A stretch of DNA of 59,428 nt from Acidimicrobiia bacterium (GCA_023264995.1 JAHFUR010000025.1:1-59428); one strand, 5' to 3'; positions 23,234-31,761 are shown, counted from the stretch's first letter. The notes: generated by a model not told the origin, from the sequence alone. Translations and numbers: made by a program.

Positions 23234-24352
23234 CTACCCGGCACGCGCCTGGCCCTGTTCGAGGACGCGAGCGTAGAAGGCCCGGTGAGCGGTGGCCGCC
23301 GCCTCCCATGTGTGGCGGGCGGCCAGGGCTCGGCCCCGGGCCGCCAGCGCCGGCGCCGGCTCGTCGAGCGCGGCGGCGACCTGGGCGGCGAAGCCCTCGG
23401 GGCTTGAAGCGAAGCGGGCGGCGCCGTAGAAGATGTCGCCGAGAACAGGCAGGTCGCGCATGACGACGGGGACGCCGGCGGCCAGGGCCTCCATGGCCGC
23501 CATGCCGAAACCCTCCCTGGTGGACGGGAACGCGAACACCGCCGCCCCGGCTACCAGCGCCGGCAGGCTGTCGTAGGCGACAGGACCGAGCACGATCGGC
23601 TCGACGCCCAGCTCCGCACACCGGCGCTCGACCTCGGCCCGGTAGGGGCGGTGGTCGAACAGCGTTTCGCCGCCGGCGATGACCAGGACCGGCTCGGGGT
23701 GGGTCGACTGCAACCGGGCCCAGGTCTCGACCAGGTCCAGGGTGCCCTTCCGGGGCTCGATACCGCCCACCGCCAGCACGTAGGGCCGGCCGATGCGCTC
23801 GGCCCACGCCGCCCGGCCCGCGACATCGGTCGTCGCGCGCGCGAAGCGGTCGAAGTCCACGCCGTTGGGGATGACCGTCGCCCGGTAACCCCAGCCCGCC
23901 ACCAGCTCGGCGGCGACAGCCCGGGAGACGCAGACATGGGCGATGGGCCGGCGGATGGCCCGGTCGTGGCAGGCCACGAGCTCGGGAGTGGTGAACGTAT
24001 CGAGGTGGTGGACGGTACGGACGCAGCGGGGGACGGCGTTGGCCGCGATGCAGTCCTGGGCGTGGACCACGTCGGCGGAGGAAACCTCAACAGCGTCGGC
24101 CAGCGCCCGGATCGACCCGGTGACCCGCCGGCCGAAGTCGTCCTCCCGGGCCGGCGCCGGCACGACCCGCACCCGGACCGCCGGGTCGACGGGCCGGAAG
24201 ACGCCGTCGTCCCCATCACGACCCAGGGCCCACACGGTCACGTCCTCACCTTGGGCGGCCAGCGCCTCGGCCAGGGCCAGGGTGTGCACAACCGAGCCAC
24301 GGGGCCGGGTGGAGTAGGTGACGAATGAGATGCGCACGCCGCTCAGCCGCAC
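23234..24352 (-). CDS. Family-4-type glycosyltransferase, MSMEG_0565-like
   Basis: 372 residues with GT-B fold marks. The N-terminal domain contains GSVVHTLALAEALAAQG and HAQDCIAANAVPRC. The linker has VIPNGVDFDRF. The C-terminal donor-binding domain has YVLAVGGIEPRKG and the E-x7-E block REGFGMAAMEALAAG. A glycosyltransferase of this family accompanies actinobacterial and cyanobacterial nitrilase (Nit1C) clusters. It is the last gene of the operon. GTG 24352 overlaps the end of the inactive nitrilase gene by 10 bp; an internal GTG at 24337 is a possible alternative. Confidence 0.85.
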   Translation of the reverse strand: MRLSGVRISFVTYSTRPRGSVVHTLALAEALAAQGEDVTVWALGRDGDDGVFRPVDPAVRVRVVPAPAREDDFGRRVTGSIRALADAVEVSSADVVHAQDCIAANAVPRCVRTVHHLDTFTTPELVACHDRAIRRPIAHVCVSRAVAAELVAGWGYRATVIPNGVDFDRFARATTDVAGRAAWAERIGRPYVLAVGGIEPRKGTLDLVETWARLQSTHPEPVLVIAGGETLFDHRPYRAEVERRCAELGVEPIVLGPVAYDSLPALVAGAAVFAFPSTREGFGMAAMEALAAGVPVVMRDLPVLGDIFYGAARFASSPEGFAAQVAAALDEPAPALAARGRALAARHTWEAAATAHRAFYARVLEQGQARAG

Positions 24353-25173
24353 CCGTACGCCGCCGGCCGGCGGTCAGCCAGGTGATGGAGCACCCGCCGT
24401 GCCCGGGACAAGTCGTGGTCGAGGTCGATGTCGGCTACGGCCAACCCGGCCTTTGCCGAGGTCCGGGCCAGGATGTCGCCACCGGGACCGACAACCTTGG
24501 CCCGGCCCAGGAAACGCAGCCGGCCGTACGTACCCGTTTGGTTGGACGACACCACGACCACCTGGTTCTCGGCGGCCCGGGCGCAGTCGTACAGGTCGAA
24601 GAGGCGGGTCTGGCGGTCGGTGACCAGGCGGGGGGCCTGGTTGGTGAGGCTCGCCGGCCAGGCCGACAGGAACGCCAGCATCGTCGCTCCGTCGAGGGCC
24701 AGAGTGCGGGCCGCCTCGGGGAACGTCTTGTCGTAGTCGATCAGCATGCCCATGCGCCCGAGGGGGGTGTCGAACGCGGCGAACCTGTCGCCGGCGCCGT
24801 AGACGGCCGGTTCCCCGGCGGGCTGGTGGACCTTGCGGTGGCGTCCCAGCACCCCGTCGCCGGACACGCACACGGCGGCGTTGAAGCGGACGTCGCCGTC
24901 GCGCTCGCAGTAGCCGGCGCAGACCACCCGGCTGCCGGCCAGCTCCACCAGGCGCTTCACCTCCGGCCCGTCCGGGTCAATGGCGTCAGGTCGGTCGGCG
25001 GCGTCGCTCGGTGCGAAGCCGGCGAGGTACCCGCCCAGGGCGGCATCGGGAAGGACGACGAGGTGGGCGCCCCGCTCGGCCGCGTCGGCCACCAGGGCCT
25101 CGATGCGGGCCAGGCAGGCGTCGATGTCGCGACCGAAGTGGGCGGCGGCCGCGGCGACGCGGATGAGAGCCAC
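24343..25173 (-). CDS. Catalytically inactive nitrilase-superfamily paralogue
   Basis: 276 residues, almost the same length as the nitrilase at 26646 and similar along its whole length (shared AGYCE-DG, VCVSGDGVLG, RKVH, FPEAARTLALDGA, LSAWPAS, GRAKVVGPGG). The catalytic triad is changed: the glutamate is Asp43 (VVLPDAALGGYL), lysine is kept (Lys114 in RHRKVH), and the nucleophilic cysteine is Asp146 (GMLIDYDK). Without the cysteine, normal nitrilase or amidase chemistry is not possible. It may be a structural or regulatory partner, since nitrilases assemble into spirals. GTG 25173 begins 7 nt after the FAD enzyme's stop. Confidence 0.85.
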   Translation of the reverse strand: MALIRVAAAAAHFGRDIDACLARIEALVADAAERGAHLVVLPDAALGGYLAGFAPSDAADRPDAIDPDGPEVKRLVELAGSRVVCAGYCERDGDVRFNAAVCVSGDGVLGRHRKVHQPAGEPAVYGAGDRFAAFDTPLGRMGMLIDYDKTFPEAARTLALDGATMLAFLSAWPASLTNQAPRLVTDRQTRLFDLYDCARAAENQVVVVSSNQTGTYGRLRFLGRAKVVGPGGDILARTSAKAGLAVADIDLDHDLSRARRVLHHLADRRPAAYGCG

Positions 25174-25180
25174 GCCCGGT

Positions 25181-26620
25181 TCAACCGGTACGGCCGAGCG
25201 CTGGTGCCGGGACGGCGCCGCCGGCGATGGCAACGAGGTCGTCGTGCGACGGCGCGGGCAGGGCGGGAGGACGCCAGTCGCCGGCGACGACAGCCCGCGT
25301 CCGGGCAACGATGTCGGGGTCGTCCAGCACCGCGCTTGGCAGCTCCAGCAACTGCTGTGCGCGAGTGAAGGCGTGCCAGACGACGGGGTCGCGCTGGGCC
25401 CCGAGGTTGGCCTCAGCGTTGCTCACCGTGGTCCGGCCGCCGGACCGGACAGCTTCGTCCGGCCGCCACCGGGACAGGCGGCTTGCATCCTGGTCGACGG
25501 AGTCCCAGAACCAGGGTTCGCCGGACCGGCGTAGCTCGGCATCGACGGCGAGAGCCCGGCTCTCGGCGTCGTCATGCGCGTCGACGGCCCGAGCCACGGC
25601 CAGGGCGGAGGCTATGGCGAGGGTCGACCCCCGGGTGTGCGCCGGGTTGGTGATGCACGCCGAGTCGCCGGCGGCGAGCACACCGAGGGCGACGGGCCGC
25701 CCGCGCTCGACGAGAGAGCGGAACCGGTTCTCCAGCCCCCGCATCGTGGCCACGCTCGAGATGGGCTCGGCGTCGTCGGGGTCGAGCCACTCGGAAACGA
25801 CCGGGACCGCTCGGGCCGCGGCGAGGAACGCCGCTCCGTCATGCAGGGCCCGCATGTCTCTGTCCTCGGGCAGGATGCCGAACGTCACCGAGAAGGTGCC
25901 ATTGTCGGCCGGGAACGCGAGGCACGAGTACCGGTCAAAGGAGCCGCCGGCCACGTAACCCCGGTTCAGGGGCGCCGGCGAGGCACCGGACCGGCGGCGG
26001 AAGAACCGGGAGCAGTAGGCGATCCCGCACGGAACGACGACCTCGTCGGGCACCGACGCCCCGCACTCGGCCAACCAGCTCGGCACCATCGATCGGCGAC
26101 CACCGGCATCGACCACCGTCTCGGCCGTCACGGCCGAGCCGTCGTCGAGGTGCACGCCCCGCACGACAGGGACCGGACCGTCCACGCAGACGAGCCCCGT
26201 GACGGCCACGCCGGCCCGAAGTGTGACGCCCGGTTCGGCCTGTACGACCCGGCGGAGGGCCCACTCGAAGACCGAGCGGCGCACGGCCAGCACGACCAGG
26301 TCGGGATCGGGCGCCGGCGGGGTGGTCAGCGTGGCCGGAGGGGCGGCGCACAGGTCGATCTCCTCGGCGCCGGCATCCCGGACTGCGGCGAGCACGTCGG
26401 GGGCCTCGGCGGCGAGAAGCTGGCGGCACAGGGCCACGAAGGCGTGCGACTGACCGGCCTGCGGCGTCCCCCGCCGAGCCCACCCCGGGACGGCGTCCAC
26501 CGTGGCGGGGGGCGGGGCCGGGTCGCGCTCGAGGAGGGTGACGGAGTGGCCCCGGCGAGCGAGGAACAGCGCGGCGGCCAGACCGCCCAGGCCCCCGCCC
26601 ACGACGGCGGTCGTGGTCAC
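25181..26620 (-). CDS. FAD-dependent oxidoreductase of the nitrilase cluster
   Basis: 479 residues. The Rossmann start is VVGGGLGGLAAALFLARRGHSVTLLERD; the second FAD motif is the G-D-S block ALGVLAAGDSACITNPAHTRG. The arrangement resembles geranylgeranyl reductase/halogenase-type flavoproteins. Nit1C clusters usually contain an FAD enzyme in this role, although this one seems to be from a different flavoprotein branch. GTG 26620 was chosen because the glycine motif begins right after it. It is the second copy of a duplicated 27-base sequence; starting at the first copy would end after ten codons. Confidence 0.85.
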   Translation of the reverse strand: MTTTAVVGGGLGGLAAALFLARRGHSVTLLERDPAPPPATVDAVPGWARRGTPQAGQSHAFVALCRQLLAAEAPDVLAAVRDAGAEEIDLCAAPPATLTTPPAPDPDLVVLAVRRSVFEWALRRVVQAEPGVTLRAGVAVTGLVCVDGPVPVVRGVHLDDGSAVTAETVVDAGGRRSMVPSWLAECGASVPDEVVVPCGIAYCSRFFRRRSGASPAPLNRGYVAGGSFDRYSCLAFPADNGTFSVTFGILPEDRDMRALHDGAAFLAAARAVPVVSEWLDPDDAEPISSVATMRGLENRFRSLVERGRPVALGVLAAGDSACITNPAHTRGSTLAIASALAVARAVDAHDDAESRALAVDAELRRSGEPWFWDSVDQDASRLSRWRPDEAVRSGGRTTVSNAEANLGAQRDPVVWHAFTRAQQLLELPSAVLDDPDIVARTRAVVAGDWRPPALPAPSHDDLVAIAGGAVPAPALGRTG

Positions 26621-26661
26621 CGGACGGCGACCGGGGCGGTCGTGGTCACCGGACGGCGACC
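26606..26661. repeat. 29-bp tandem duplication at a gene junction
   Basis: A 27-base sequence (26606..26632) is repeated exactly at 26635..26661, giving a 29-bp period. On the minus strand each copy carries GTCGCCGTCCGGTGACCACG, which is at once the end of the nitrilase (V-A-V-R-stop) and the start of the FAD enzyme (GTG-ACC-ACG). Before the duplication the genes would have overlapped as GTGA. Now the nitrilase stops in one copy and the oxidoreductase starts in the other. Confidence 0.85.
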
Positions 26662-27479
26662 GCCATGTCATAGGCGTCCGGCCGGCGGTCATGCAGGTGG
26701 CACATCACCCGTCGGGCGGCGGCCAGCGAGGCCGGCACGTCCACGTCGGCGACGGCCAGCCCGGCCGAGGTCCCGGTGGCCGCGAGGACCTCCCCACCCG
26801 GGCCGACGACCTTGGCCCGGCCCACGAACTGCATCGTGCCGAAGACACCTGACTGGTTGGCCGAGACCCACACGACCTGGTTCTCCAGCGCCCGGACCTG
26901 GTCGAAAAGGTCAAAACGCCGGGCCCACCGGTCCTCGGCCAGCACTGGCGCAGGGTCGGTCCGGCTCGCCGGCCAGGCCGACAGGCACGCCACGATCTCG
27001 GCGCCGTCGAGCGCCAGGGTGCGGGCCGCCTCGGGGAAGGCCTTGTCGTAGCAAATCATCATCCCCAGGCGGCCGACCGGGGTGTCGAACGCCGTGAAGC
27101 GGTCGCCGGCGTCGTAGCTGGCCCCCTCGGCCAAGGGGTGGTGGACCTTGCGATGGTGACCGAGCACGCCGTCGCCCGACACGCACACGGCGGCGTTGTA
27201 CCGGGCCGCCCCGTCGCCCTCGCAGTAGCCGGCGCATACCACCACGTCGCCGGCCAAGCGGGCCAGGGCGGCGATCTCCGGGCCGGCGGGACCGAAGGCC
27301 GGCGGGAGGTCGGGCGGGCCGCCGGGGCCGAGATGGGCCAGGTACCCGCCGAGGGTGGCCTCGGGGAAGACGACGAGGTCGACGCCGGTTGCCCGGGCGT
27401 GGTCGAGGACGGACTCGATGCGGGCGAACGCCGCTGACAGGTCGCGGCCGAAGTTGTCGGCCACCGCCATCGCCTTCAC
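26646..27479 (-). CDS. Nit6803/Nit1-type nitrilase (carbon-nitrogen hydrolase)
   Basis: 277 residues with the full catalytic triad Glu40 (VVFPEATLGGYL), Lys111 (GHHRKVHHP) and Cys143 (GMMICYDKAFPEAAR). Nitrilases convert nitriles to acids and ammonia through a thioimidate on the cysteine. The surrounding genes (radical SAM, GNAT/AIR synthase, NitB) identify the Nit1C cluster, linked elsewhere to growth on cyanide and to nitrogen starvation. GTG 27479 overlaps the stop of the upstream fused gene (GTGA). The C-terminus lies in the 29-bp duplication. Confidence 0.92.
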   Translation of the reverse strand: MKAMAVADNFGRDLSAAFARIESVLDHARATGVDLVVFPEATLGGYLAHLGPGGPPDLPPAFGPAGPEIAALARLAGDVVVCAGYCEGDGAARYNAAVCVSGDGVLGHHRKVHHPLAEGASYDAGDRFTAFDTPVGRLGMMICYDKAFPEAARTLALDGAEIVACLSAWPASRTDPAPVLAEDRWARRFDLFDQVRALENQVVWVSANQSGVFGTMQFVGRAKVVGPGGEVLAATGTSAGLAVADVDVPASLAAARRVMCHLHDRRPDAYDMAVAVR

Positions 27480-28879
27480 GCCGCACCGAGCCCCGTGGCC
27501 GGGCCGGCGACGGCGACGGTGCGCTCACCGTCGGGCCAGACCAGGGTCACGCCCTGACCGGGGACCAGCCGACCGCAGACCGCCGAGGTGGCCGGCCCCG
27601 CGTCGATCGACGGGGCGCCCGGCCGGCCGGCGGTGAGCATCCCGAAGCCGGGGAAGCAGGTGAGCCAGTCGCCCGTGGCGACGCCGGCCGGCCGGGGCAC
27701 GCGGGCGACATCGAGCTCGGCCCCACAGCCGCTGGCCTCGGCCAACATGGCCAGGGTGCCCACGATGCCCGCCATGCTCACGTCCTTGGCCGCGGCTGGC
27801 CGGGCGTGGGCGACTGCACCGACCATGGCGGCCAGCTCGGGGGGTTGGCGGGTGGTCGTCGAGTCCCACTGGAGCCCGGTGTACCCGGTCCGCCAGTCCC
27901 CGCCGAGGTCGACGGTGAGGGTGACCGCGTCGCCGGGTCGACCGCCGCCGGCGGGCACGGGATGCGCCGTGCGACCGAGACCGGAGGCGTACAGCGACGG
28001 GGGCACACCGATCTGGGTGTGGCCACCCAGCACGGGGACACCGTAGGCGTCGGTCGCGGCGCGGATACCGCCGAGCACCCGGCTCACTTGGGAGAGCGTC
28101 CTGCCGGCGACCGCGTCGAGGACCCCGACCGGGGCGGCGCCCATGGCCGCCAGGTCGTTGACAGTGACGAGCACCGCGCACCACCCGGCCCAGAACGGGT
28201 CGCGCTCGACCATCGAGGGGACGATGGCGTCGCAGGTGGCGACGAGATCGGACCCGGGCACAGGCACGCCGTCATCGCCCACGAAGCCGTCGCCACCAGG
28301 CCGGAGGCCGTCGAGGAGGCGGGCGATGTCGCCCTTGGCCGTCGTGACGAGCGCCTGGATGCGGTGGATGGGCCAGCGCATCAGCACGTGCGGGCGTCCA
28401 GCAGCGCTCACACCCCGCACGGTGTCCCAGCCCAGCCGGTGGAACAGCCGCTCCCGGGCCGGCTGCACGGTGGCATCGAAGCGCAGTGCCCCCTCCCGCT
28501 CGGCCCGGGCGCAGGCGGCGCGAACAAGGGCGTGGCCGACGGCGGCGAAGCCGCGGGCGTCGGTCCGTACGGCCAACCGGCTCCCTGTCCACCAGCCCAC
28601 CTCCGGGGGCGGCCCGACCGGGGCGACCCGCACGCCGCCGAGCACCCGACCGTCACGGTCACGGGCGACAAGAACGATCGTGCGGGCGTCGAGGTCGAGG
28701 TCGTCGAGGTCGTCACCCCGGAACATCCCCTGCTCGGCGACGAACACCGAGAGCCGGATGCGCCGGTACTCGGAGACCTCGCCAGCATCGGCTTGGCCGA
28801 TGAGGAACGGCGGCCGGCGGGCGAGGGTGGCGGTGTCGCCCAGGAGGGTCAGGATGTCGGCCACGTCGGTACCGGTCAT
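27476..28879 (-). CDS. Fused GNAT acetyltransferase and AIR synthase-related protein (MSMEG_0567 + Sll0787-like)
   Basis: 467 residues that join two genes usually separate in Nit1C clusters. Residues 18-180 form a GNAT domain (YRRIRLSVFVAEQGMF, VLVARDRDGRVLGGVRVAP, GHALVRAACARAEREGALRF). Residues 190-460 form a PurM/AIR-synthase-like domain (VGDDGVPVPGSD, VTVNDLAAMGAAPVGVLDAV, GHTQIGVPPS, AKDVSMAGIVGTLAMLAEASG). AIR synthase-like proteins bind ATP and activate carbonyl or amide oxygens. ATG 28879 overlaps the radical SAM stop by four bases. The fusion implies that the two activities work on one intermediate. Confidence 0.88.
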   Translation of the reverse strand: MTGTDVADILTLLGDTATLARRPPFLIGQADAGEVSEYRRIRLSVFVAEQGMFRGDDLDDLDLDARTIVLVARDRDGRVLGGVRVAPVGPPPEVGWWTGSRLAVRTDARGFAAVGHALVRAACARAEREGALRFDATVQPARERLFHRLGWDTVRGVSAAGRPHVLMRWPIHRIQALVTTAKGDIARLLDGLRPGGDGFVGDDGVPVPGSDLVATCDAIVPSMVERDPFWAGWCAVLVTVNDLAAMGAAPVGVLDAVAGRTLSQVSRVLGGIRAATDAYGVPVLGGHTQIGVPPSLYASGLGRTAHPVPAGGGRPGDAVTLTVDLGGDWRTGYTGLQWDSTTTRQPPELAAMVGAVAHARPAAAKDVSMAGIVGTLAMLAEASGCGAELDVARVPRPAGVATGDWLTCFPGFGMLTAGRPGAPSIDAGPATSAVCGRLVPGQGVTLVWPDGERTVAVAGPATGLGAA

Positions 28880-29931
28880 GCGCCGGCCGCCGCCAGGGCG
28901 CTGCACGCCCCGCACGCCGCGCAGCCGGCGCCCTGGTCGCGCCCGAACATGCCCGCGGCCTGCAACTCGGCCGCCACCTCCAACGTGACCCGGCCCACCA
29001 GCTCGGCGGGCGGGGGCCGGAGCCCGTCGGCCTCGGCCAGCGTGCCGTGGAGCGGGCGAACCGGGACGACGAAGGGGTAGACGCCCATCTCGATCAGCCG
29101 CCGGGCACCGGCGACCAGCTCGTCGGGATCCTCGCCCAAGCCGACGAGGAGGTAGGTCGACACCCGGTTGGGACCGAACAGGCGCACCGCCTCGGTCCAG
29201 GCCGCGTCGTACTCCGCCAAGGTGACGGTGGCCTTGCCCGGCATCCAACGCCGGCGGACCGCGTCGTCGAGGCTCTCGACGTGGATACCGATGGCGGTGA
29301 CGCCGGCGTCGCGCAGGTCGGCGAGGGCCCTCGGGTCAGCCGGCGGCTCACACTGCACCTGGATGGGCAGGCCCGGCACCGCGGCCAGCACGGCCCGTAC
29401 GCAGCGGGCCAGGTAGCGGGCCCCCCGGTCGGCGGTGGCCGTGGTGCCCGTCGTCATGAGCATCTGCGTCACGCCGTCGAGCCGCACCGCGGCCTCGGCC
29501 ACCTCGGCCAACTGTGCCGGCGTCTTCACCCGCGTCGTGGCCCCCGCGGTGAGCGACTCCTCGACGGCGCAGAAGCGGCACCGGTCCTCGGGGTCGTAGC
29601 GCACGCAGGTCTGGATGACGGTGGTGGCCAGGACATCGCGGCCGTGGAGCCGGGCCAGGTGGTGGTACGGGATGCCGTCGGCCGTCTTCAGGTCGTAGAA
29701 CGCGGGACGGTCGACGGCCTCCACCTCGAGGCCGAGGTCGGCACCGTCGAGGTACAGCCGGCCGCCGGCGACGGTGAACGGGCTGCTGAGGTCTATCGGC
29801 AGCGCCGCGGCCTGGCCGGCGAGGATGACGTGCCCGTCGTCGCTGGGGCCGGCGCCGGCGCGCCGGCGGACCGGCGCGTCGACTCTGACCCCGCGGACGG
29901 CGACGTCGACCCGGGTGGTGAAGATGGTCAC
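28876..29931 (-). CDS. Radical SAM enzyme, MSMEG_0568 family
   Basis: 351 residues. The [4Fe-4S] ligands appear as C-V-R-Y-D-P-E-D-R-C-R-F-C, an eight-residue then two-residue spacing instead of CxxxCxxC. Barrel segments follow: MLMTTGTTATADRGARYL, PIQVQCEPPADPRAL, AIGIHVESLDDAVRRR, STYLLVGLGEDPDELV. Extra cysteines near the C-terminus (GAGCAACGACSAL) could hold an auxiliary cluster. Radical SAM enzymes with this partner set are part of the conserved Nit1C operon; the substrate is unknown. Its GTG shares a base with the NitB stop (TAGTG). Confidence 0.9.
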   Translation of the reverse strand: MTIFTTRVDVAVRGVRVDAPVRRRAGAGPSDDGHVILAGQAAALPIDLSSPFTVAGGRLYLDGADLGLEVEAVDRPAFYDLKTADGIPYHHLARLHGRDVLATTVIQTCVRYDPEDRCRFCAVEESLTAGATTRVKTPAQLAEVAEAAVRLDGVTQMLMTTGTTATADRGARYLARCVRAVLAAVPGLPIQVQCEPPADPRALADLRDAGVTAIGIHVESLDDAVRRRWMPGKATVTLAEYDAAWTEAVRLFGPNRVSTYLLVGLGEDPDELVAGARRLIEMGVYPFVVPVRPLHGTLAEADGLRPPPAELVGRVTLEVAAELQAAGMFGRDQGAGCAACGACSALAAAGA

Positions 29932-30443
29932 TAGAACATGTAGGTCGAGTTGATGATGGCGCCCTTGCGGGCGTAGTGGATCAAGGCGTCCTGGACGTCG
30001 AGGGGGTGGGCGGGGATGACGCCCTCCATCAGGTCCTCCTCGCGCAGCCCGTGCAGGGAGAGCCCGAACCGGCAGCAGTAGACCTTGCCGCCTTCCTGCA
30101 TGAACGTGGCCAGCTGGCTGTTGATGTTGTGCTCGCCGGGGAACGCCGAGTTCCCCGTGGTCGGGAAGCCGCGGGTGGCCATGCAGTTCATGGACCCGGG
30201 GCCGTAGAAGTAGATGGCCGACTCGAAGCCTTTGCGCAGCGCTCTCGTGGCCTGGAGGATGGCCACGAAGCTCACCGATGATTCATGGGCGATGCCGTGG
30301 ACCAGGGTGAAGTACGACTGGCCCGGCTCGGCCTGGTAGTCGGGGAAGATCTTGGTGCCGCCATAGAGGTTGCTGCCCTGGGGCAGCGACGGGTGGGGGA
30401 TCTCGTCGAGGCTGACCTTCTCGGCGTCGGTGAGTTCCATCAT
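29931..30443 (-). CDS. MSMEG_0572/Sll0783-type nitrogen-starvation response protein (NitB)
   Basis: 170 residues matching the small conserved protein that opens Nit1C clusters: NLYGGTKIFPDYQAEPGQSY, FTLVHGIAHESSVSF, AIYFYGPGSMNCMATRGFP and GKVYCCRFGLSLHG. The fold resembles DsrE-like sulfur-relay proteins (cysteine-containing small alpha/beta). In Synechocystis the homologue responds to nitrogen starvation. ATG 30443 has AAAGGA about 9 nt upstream; a second ATG follows immediately. Confidence 0.9.
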   Translation of the reverse strand: MMELTDAEKVSLDEIPHPSLPQGSNLYGGTKIFPDYQAEPGQSYFTLVHGIAHESSVSFVAILQATRALRKGFESAIYFYGPGSMNCMATRGFPTTGNSAFPGEHNINSQLATFMQEGGKVYCCRFGLSLHGLREEDLMEGVIPAHPLDVQDALIHYARKGAIINSTYMF

Positions 30444-30447
30444 GGTT

Positions 30448-31278
30448 TCAGTCCTTTCCGTACAGGGTCTCGAAGTTGCTTTGGAACACATGCCGCCCGA
30501 GCTCGCCGTCGCCCACGGCCGCCACCATGCGGGCCAGCTCCCCCTCACGGTCGCTCCACGGCTCGTCGCTGGCGAAGAGGATCCGGTCGTGGCCGATGCC
30601 TCGCCGCTCGATCTCGGCCACCAGCCAGCGGGGGGCGAACCCGATGGCCCACGACGCGTCCGTGTACACCCGCTTTCCCGCTTCCACCCAGTCGAAGAAG
30701 CGGCCCCCGATCAGCTTGATGTGCCCGCTGGCGCCGCCGCCCATGTGCACCAGGTGGATGGCCACCCGGTCGCCGTACCAATCCACCAGGTTGCCGACCT
30801 GGTCGATGTCCGACGCCCCGCCCGGCGACGTGTGGACGTGCACGACCAGGTCCCGCTCGGTGGCCGTGGCAAAGATGCGGTCGAGCCCGGGCCGACAGGC
30901 GGGGTCGGTGGGTGAGCCGCCCAGGAGGAAGCTGAGCTTGAGCGCAACCACGCCGGCCTCGCCGGCGAGGGCCAGTGCCTTCTCGGTGCGAGCTTCGTCG
31001 TCGGGACGGGGTGACACCCACAATGCGCAGCGCACCCGGTCGTCAGCCGCCGCAGCCTCGAGGCACAGCTCGTTGAGGGCGAAGGCGGCGTCGGGGTCGG
31101 GCACGCCGTAGTTGGGGAGCACGACCGCCCGCTCCGTGCCCTCGACGTCGAGGTCGCGGAGGAGGCCGGCGACCGTCGCCTGCTGCCGGGTGGCGGGCTG
31201 CACTTCGGGGCCCCCGTAGAAGGGCCACGCCGGCAGGGCGCCGAGGTGGCGGTGTGCGTCGGAGACGGCGAACCTCAC
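30448..31278 (-). CDS. Amidohydrolase-family metal-dependent hydrolase
   Basis: 276 residues with a TIM-barrel amidohydrolase-2 pattern: an H-R-H ligand pair near the N-terminus (SDAHRHLGAL), VVALKLSFLLGG, VVHVHTSPGG, AIHLVHMGGG, VYTDASW and ILFASDEPW (metal-binding aspartate). The family hydrolyses C-N bonds or decarboxylates. It is the first gene of the nitrilase operon, 4 bp upstream of NitB, so it probably acts on a substrate or product of the same pathway. It is not part of the standard seven-gene Nit1C set. Confidence 0.82.
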   Translation of the reverse strand: MRFAVSDAHRHLGALPAWPFYGGPEVQPATRQQATVAGLLRDLDVEGTERAVVLPNYGVPDPDAAFALNELCLEAAAADDRVRCALWVSPRPDDEARTEKALALAGEAGVVALKLSFLLGGSPTDPACRPGLDRIFATATERDLVVHVHTSPGGASDIDQVGNLVDWYGDRVAIHLVHMGGGASGHIKLIGGRFFDWVEAGKRVYTDASWAIGFAPRWLVAEIERRGIGHDRILFASDEPWSDREGELARMVAAVGDGELGRHVFQSNFETLYGKD

Positions 31279-31323
31279 GACCTCATCAAACCGCCGGCCG
31301 GTTACACCGAGGTCATGGCAAGA

Positions 31324-31761
31324 TCAACGTGAGGGCACGAGTTGCTGTCCCGCCGCTGACCTGGCCACTCGCCACGCCCACACGACCAGGGGGATCTGGA
31401 GGGGTAGGCGGGCCCACGCCACCGCGGCTGAGCCGAGGGGGAACGAGGCTCCGGGAAGGCCACCGTCGAGCGCCATCTGCACGTTGGCCGGGAAGACGGC
31501 GACGAACAGCCCGGCCGTGGCGATGGCGGCGGGCCGGCGGGTGCGAGGAAAGGCCACCAGGCCGGCGCAGATGATCTCGGCCACCCCGCTCCACCGGACC
31601 CAGAACGCCGGGTCGGCCAGAAGGCGGGGCACGATCCGCTGGTAGGAGCGGGGGACCACGAAGTGGGCACTGCCGGCGACGAGGAGGAAGGCGGCCAGTG
31701 CGAACGCCGGCGCCGACGAGCGGCGCGGCGGTCGACGGTCCATGCCCCCATTGTTCGGCAC
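31324..31761 (-). CDS. DoxX family membrane protein
   Basis: 145 residues with four hydrophobic helices and DoxX marks: FLLVAGSAHFVVP, RWSGVAEIICAGLVAF (helix with the conserved G-x-x-E), VAVFPANVQMAL. DoxX-like proteins sit in the membrane and are associated with thiol/redox stress. GTG 31761 was chosen because GGAGG lies 8 nt upstream; ATG 31743 would shorten the protein by six residues. It runs in the same direction as the nitrilase operon but ends 45 bp before its first gene. Confidence 0.75.
   Translation of the reverse strand: MPNNGGMDRRPPRRSSAPAFALAAFLLVAGSAHFVVPRSYQRIVPRLLADPAFWVRWSGVAEIICAGLVAFPRTRRPAAIATAGLFVAVFPANVQMALDGGLPGASFPLGSAAVAWARLPLQIPLVVWAWRVARSAAGQQLVPSR

Noticed and set aside
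31279-31323. GlnR-type nitrogen box before the nitrilase operon
   Set aside because: No GTNAC-N6-GNNAC pair was visible; the only GTAAC-like match is isolated.
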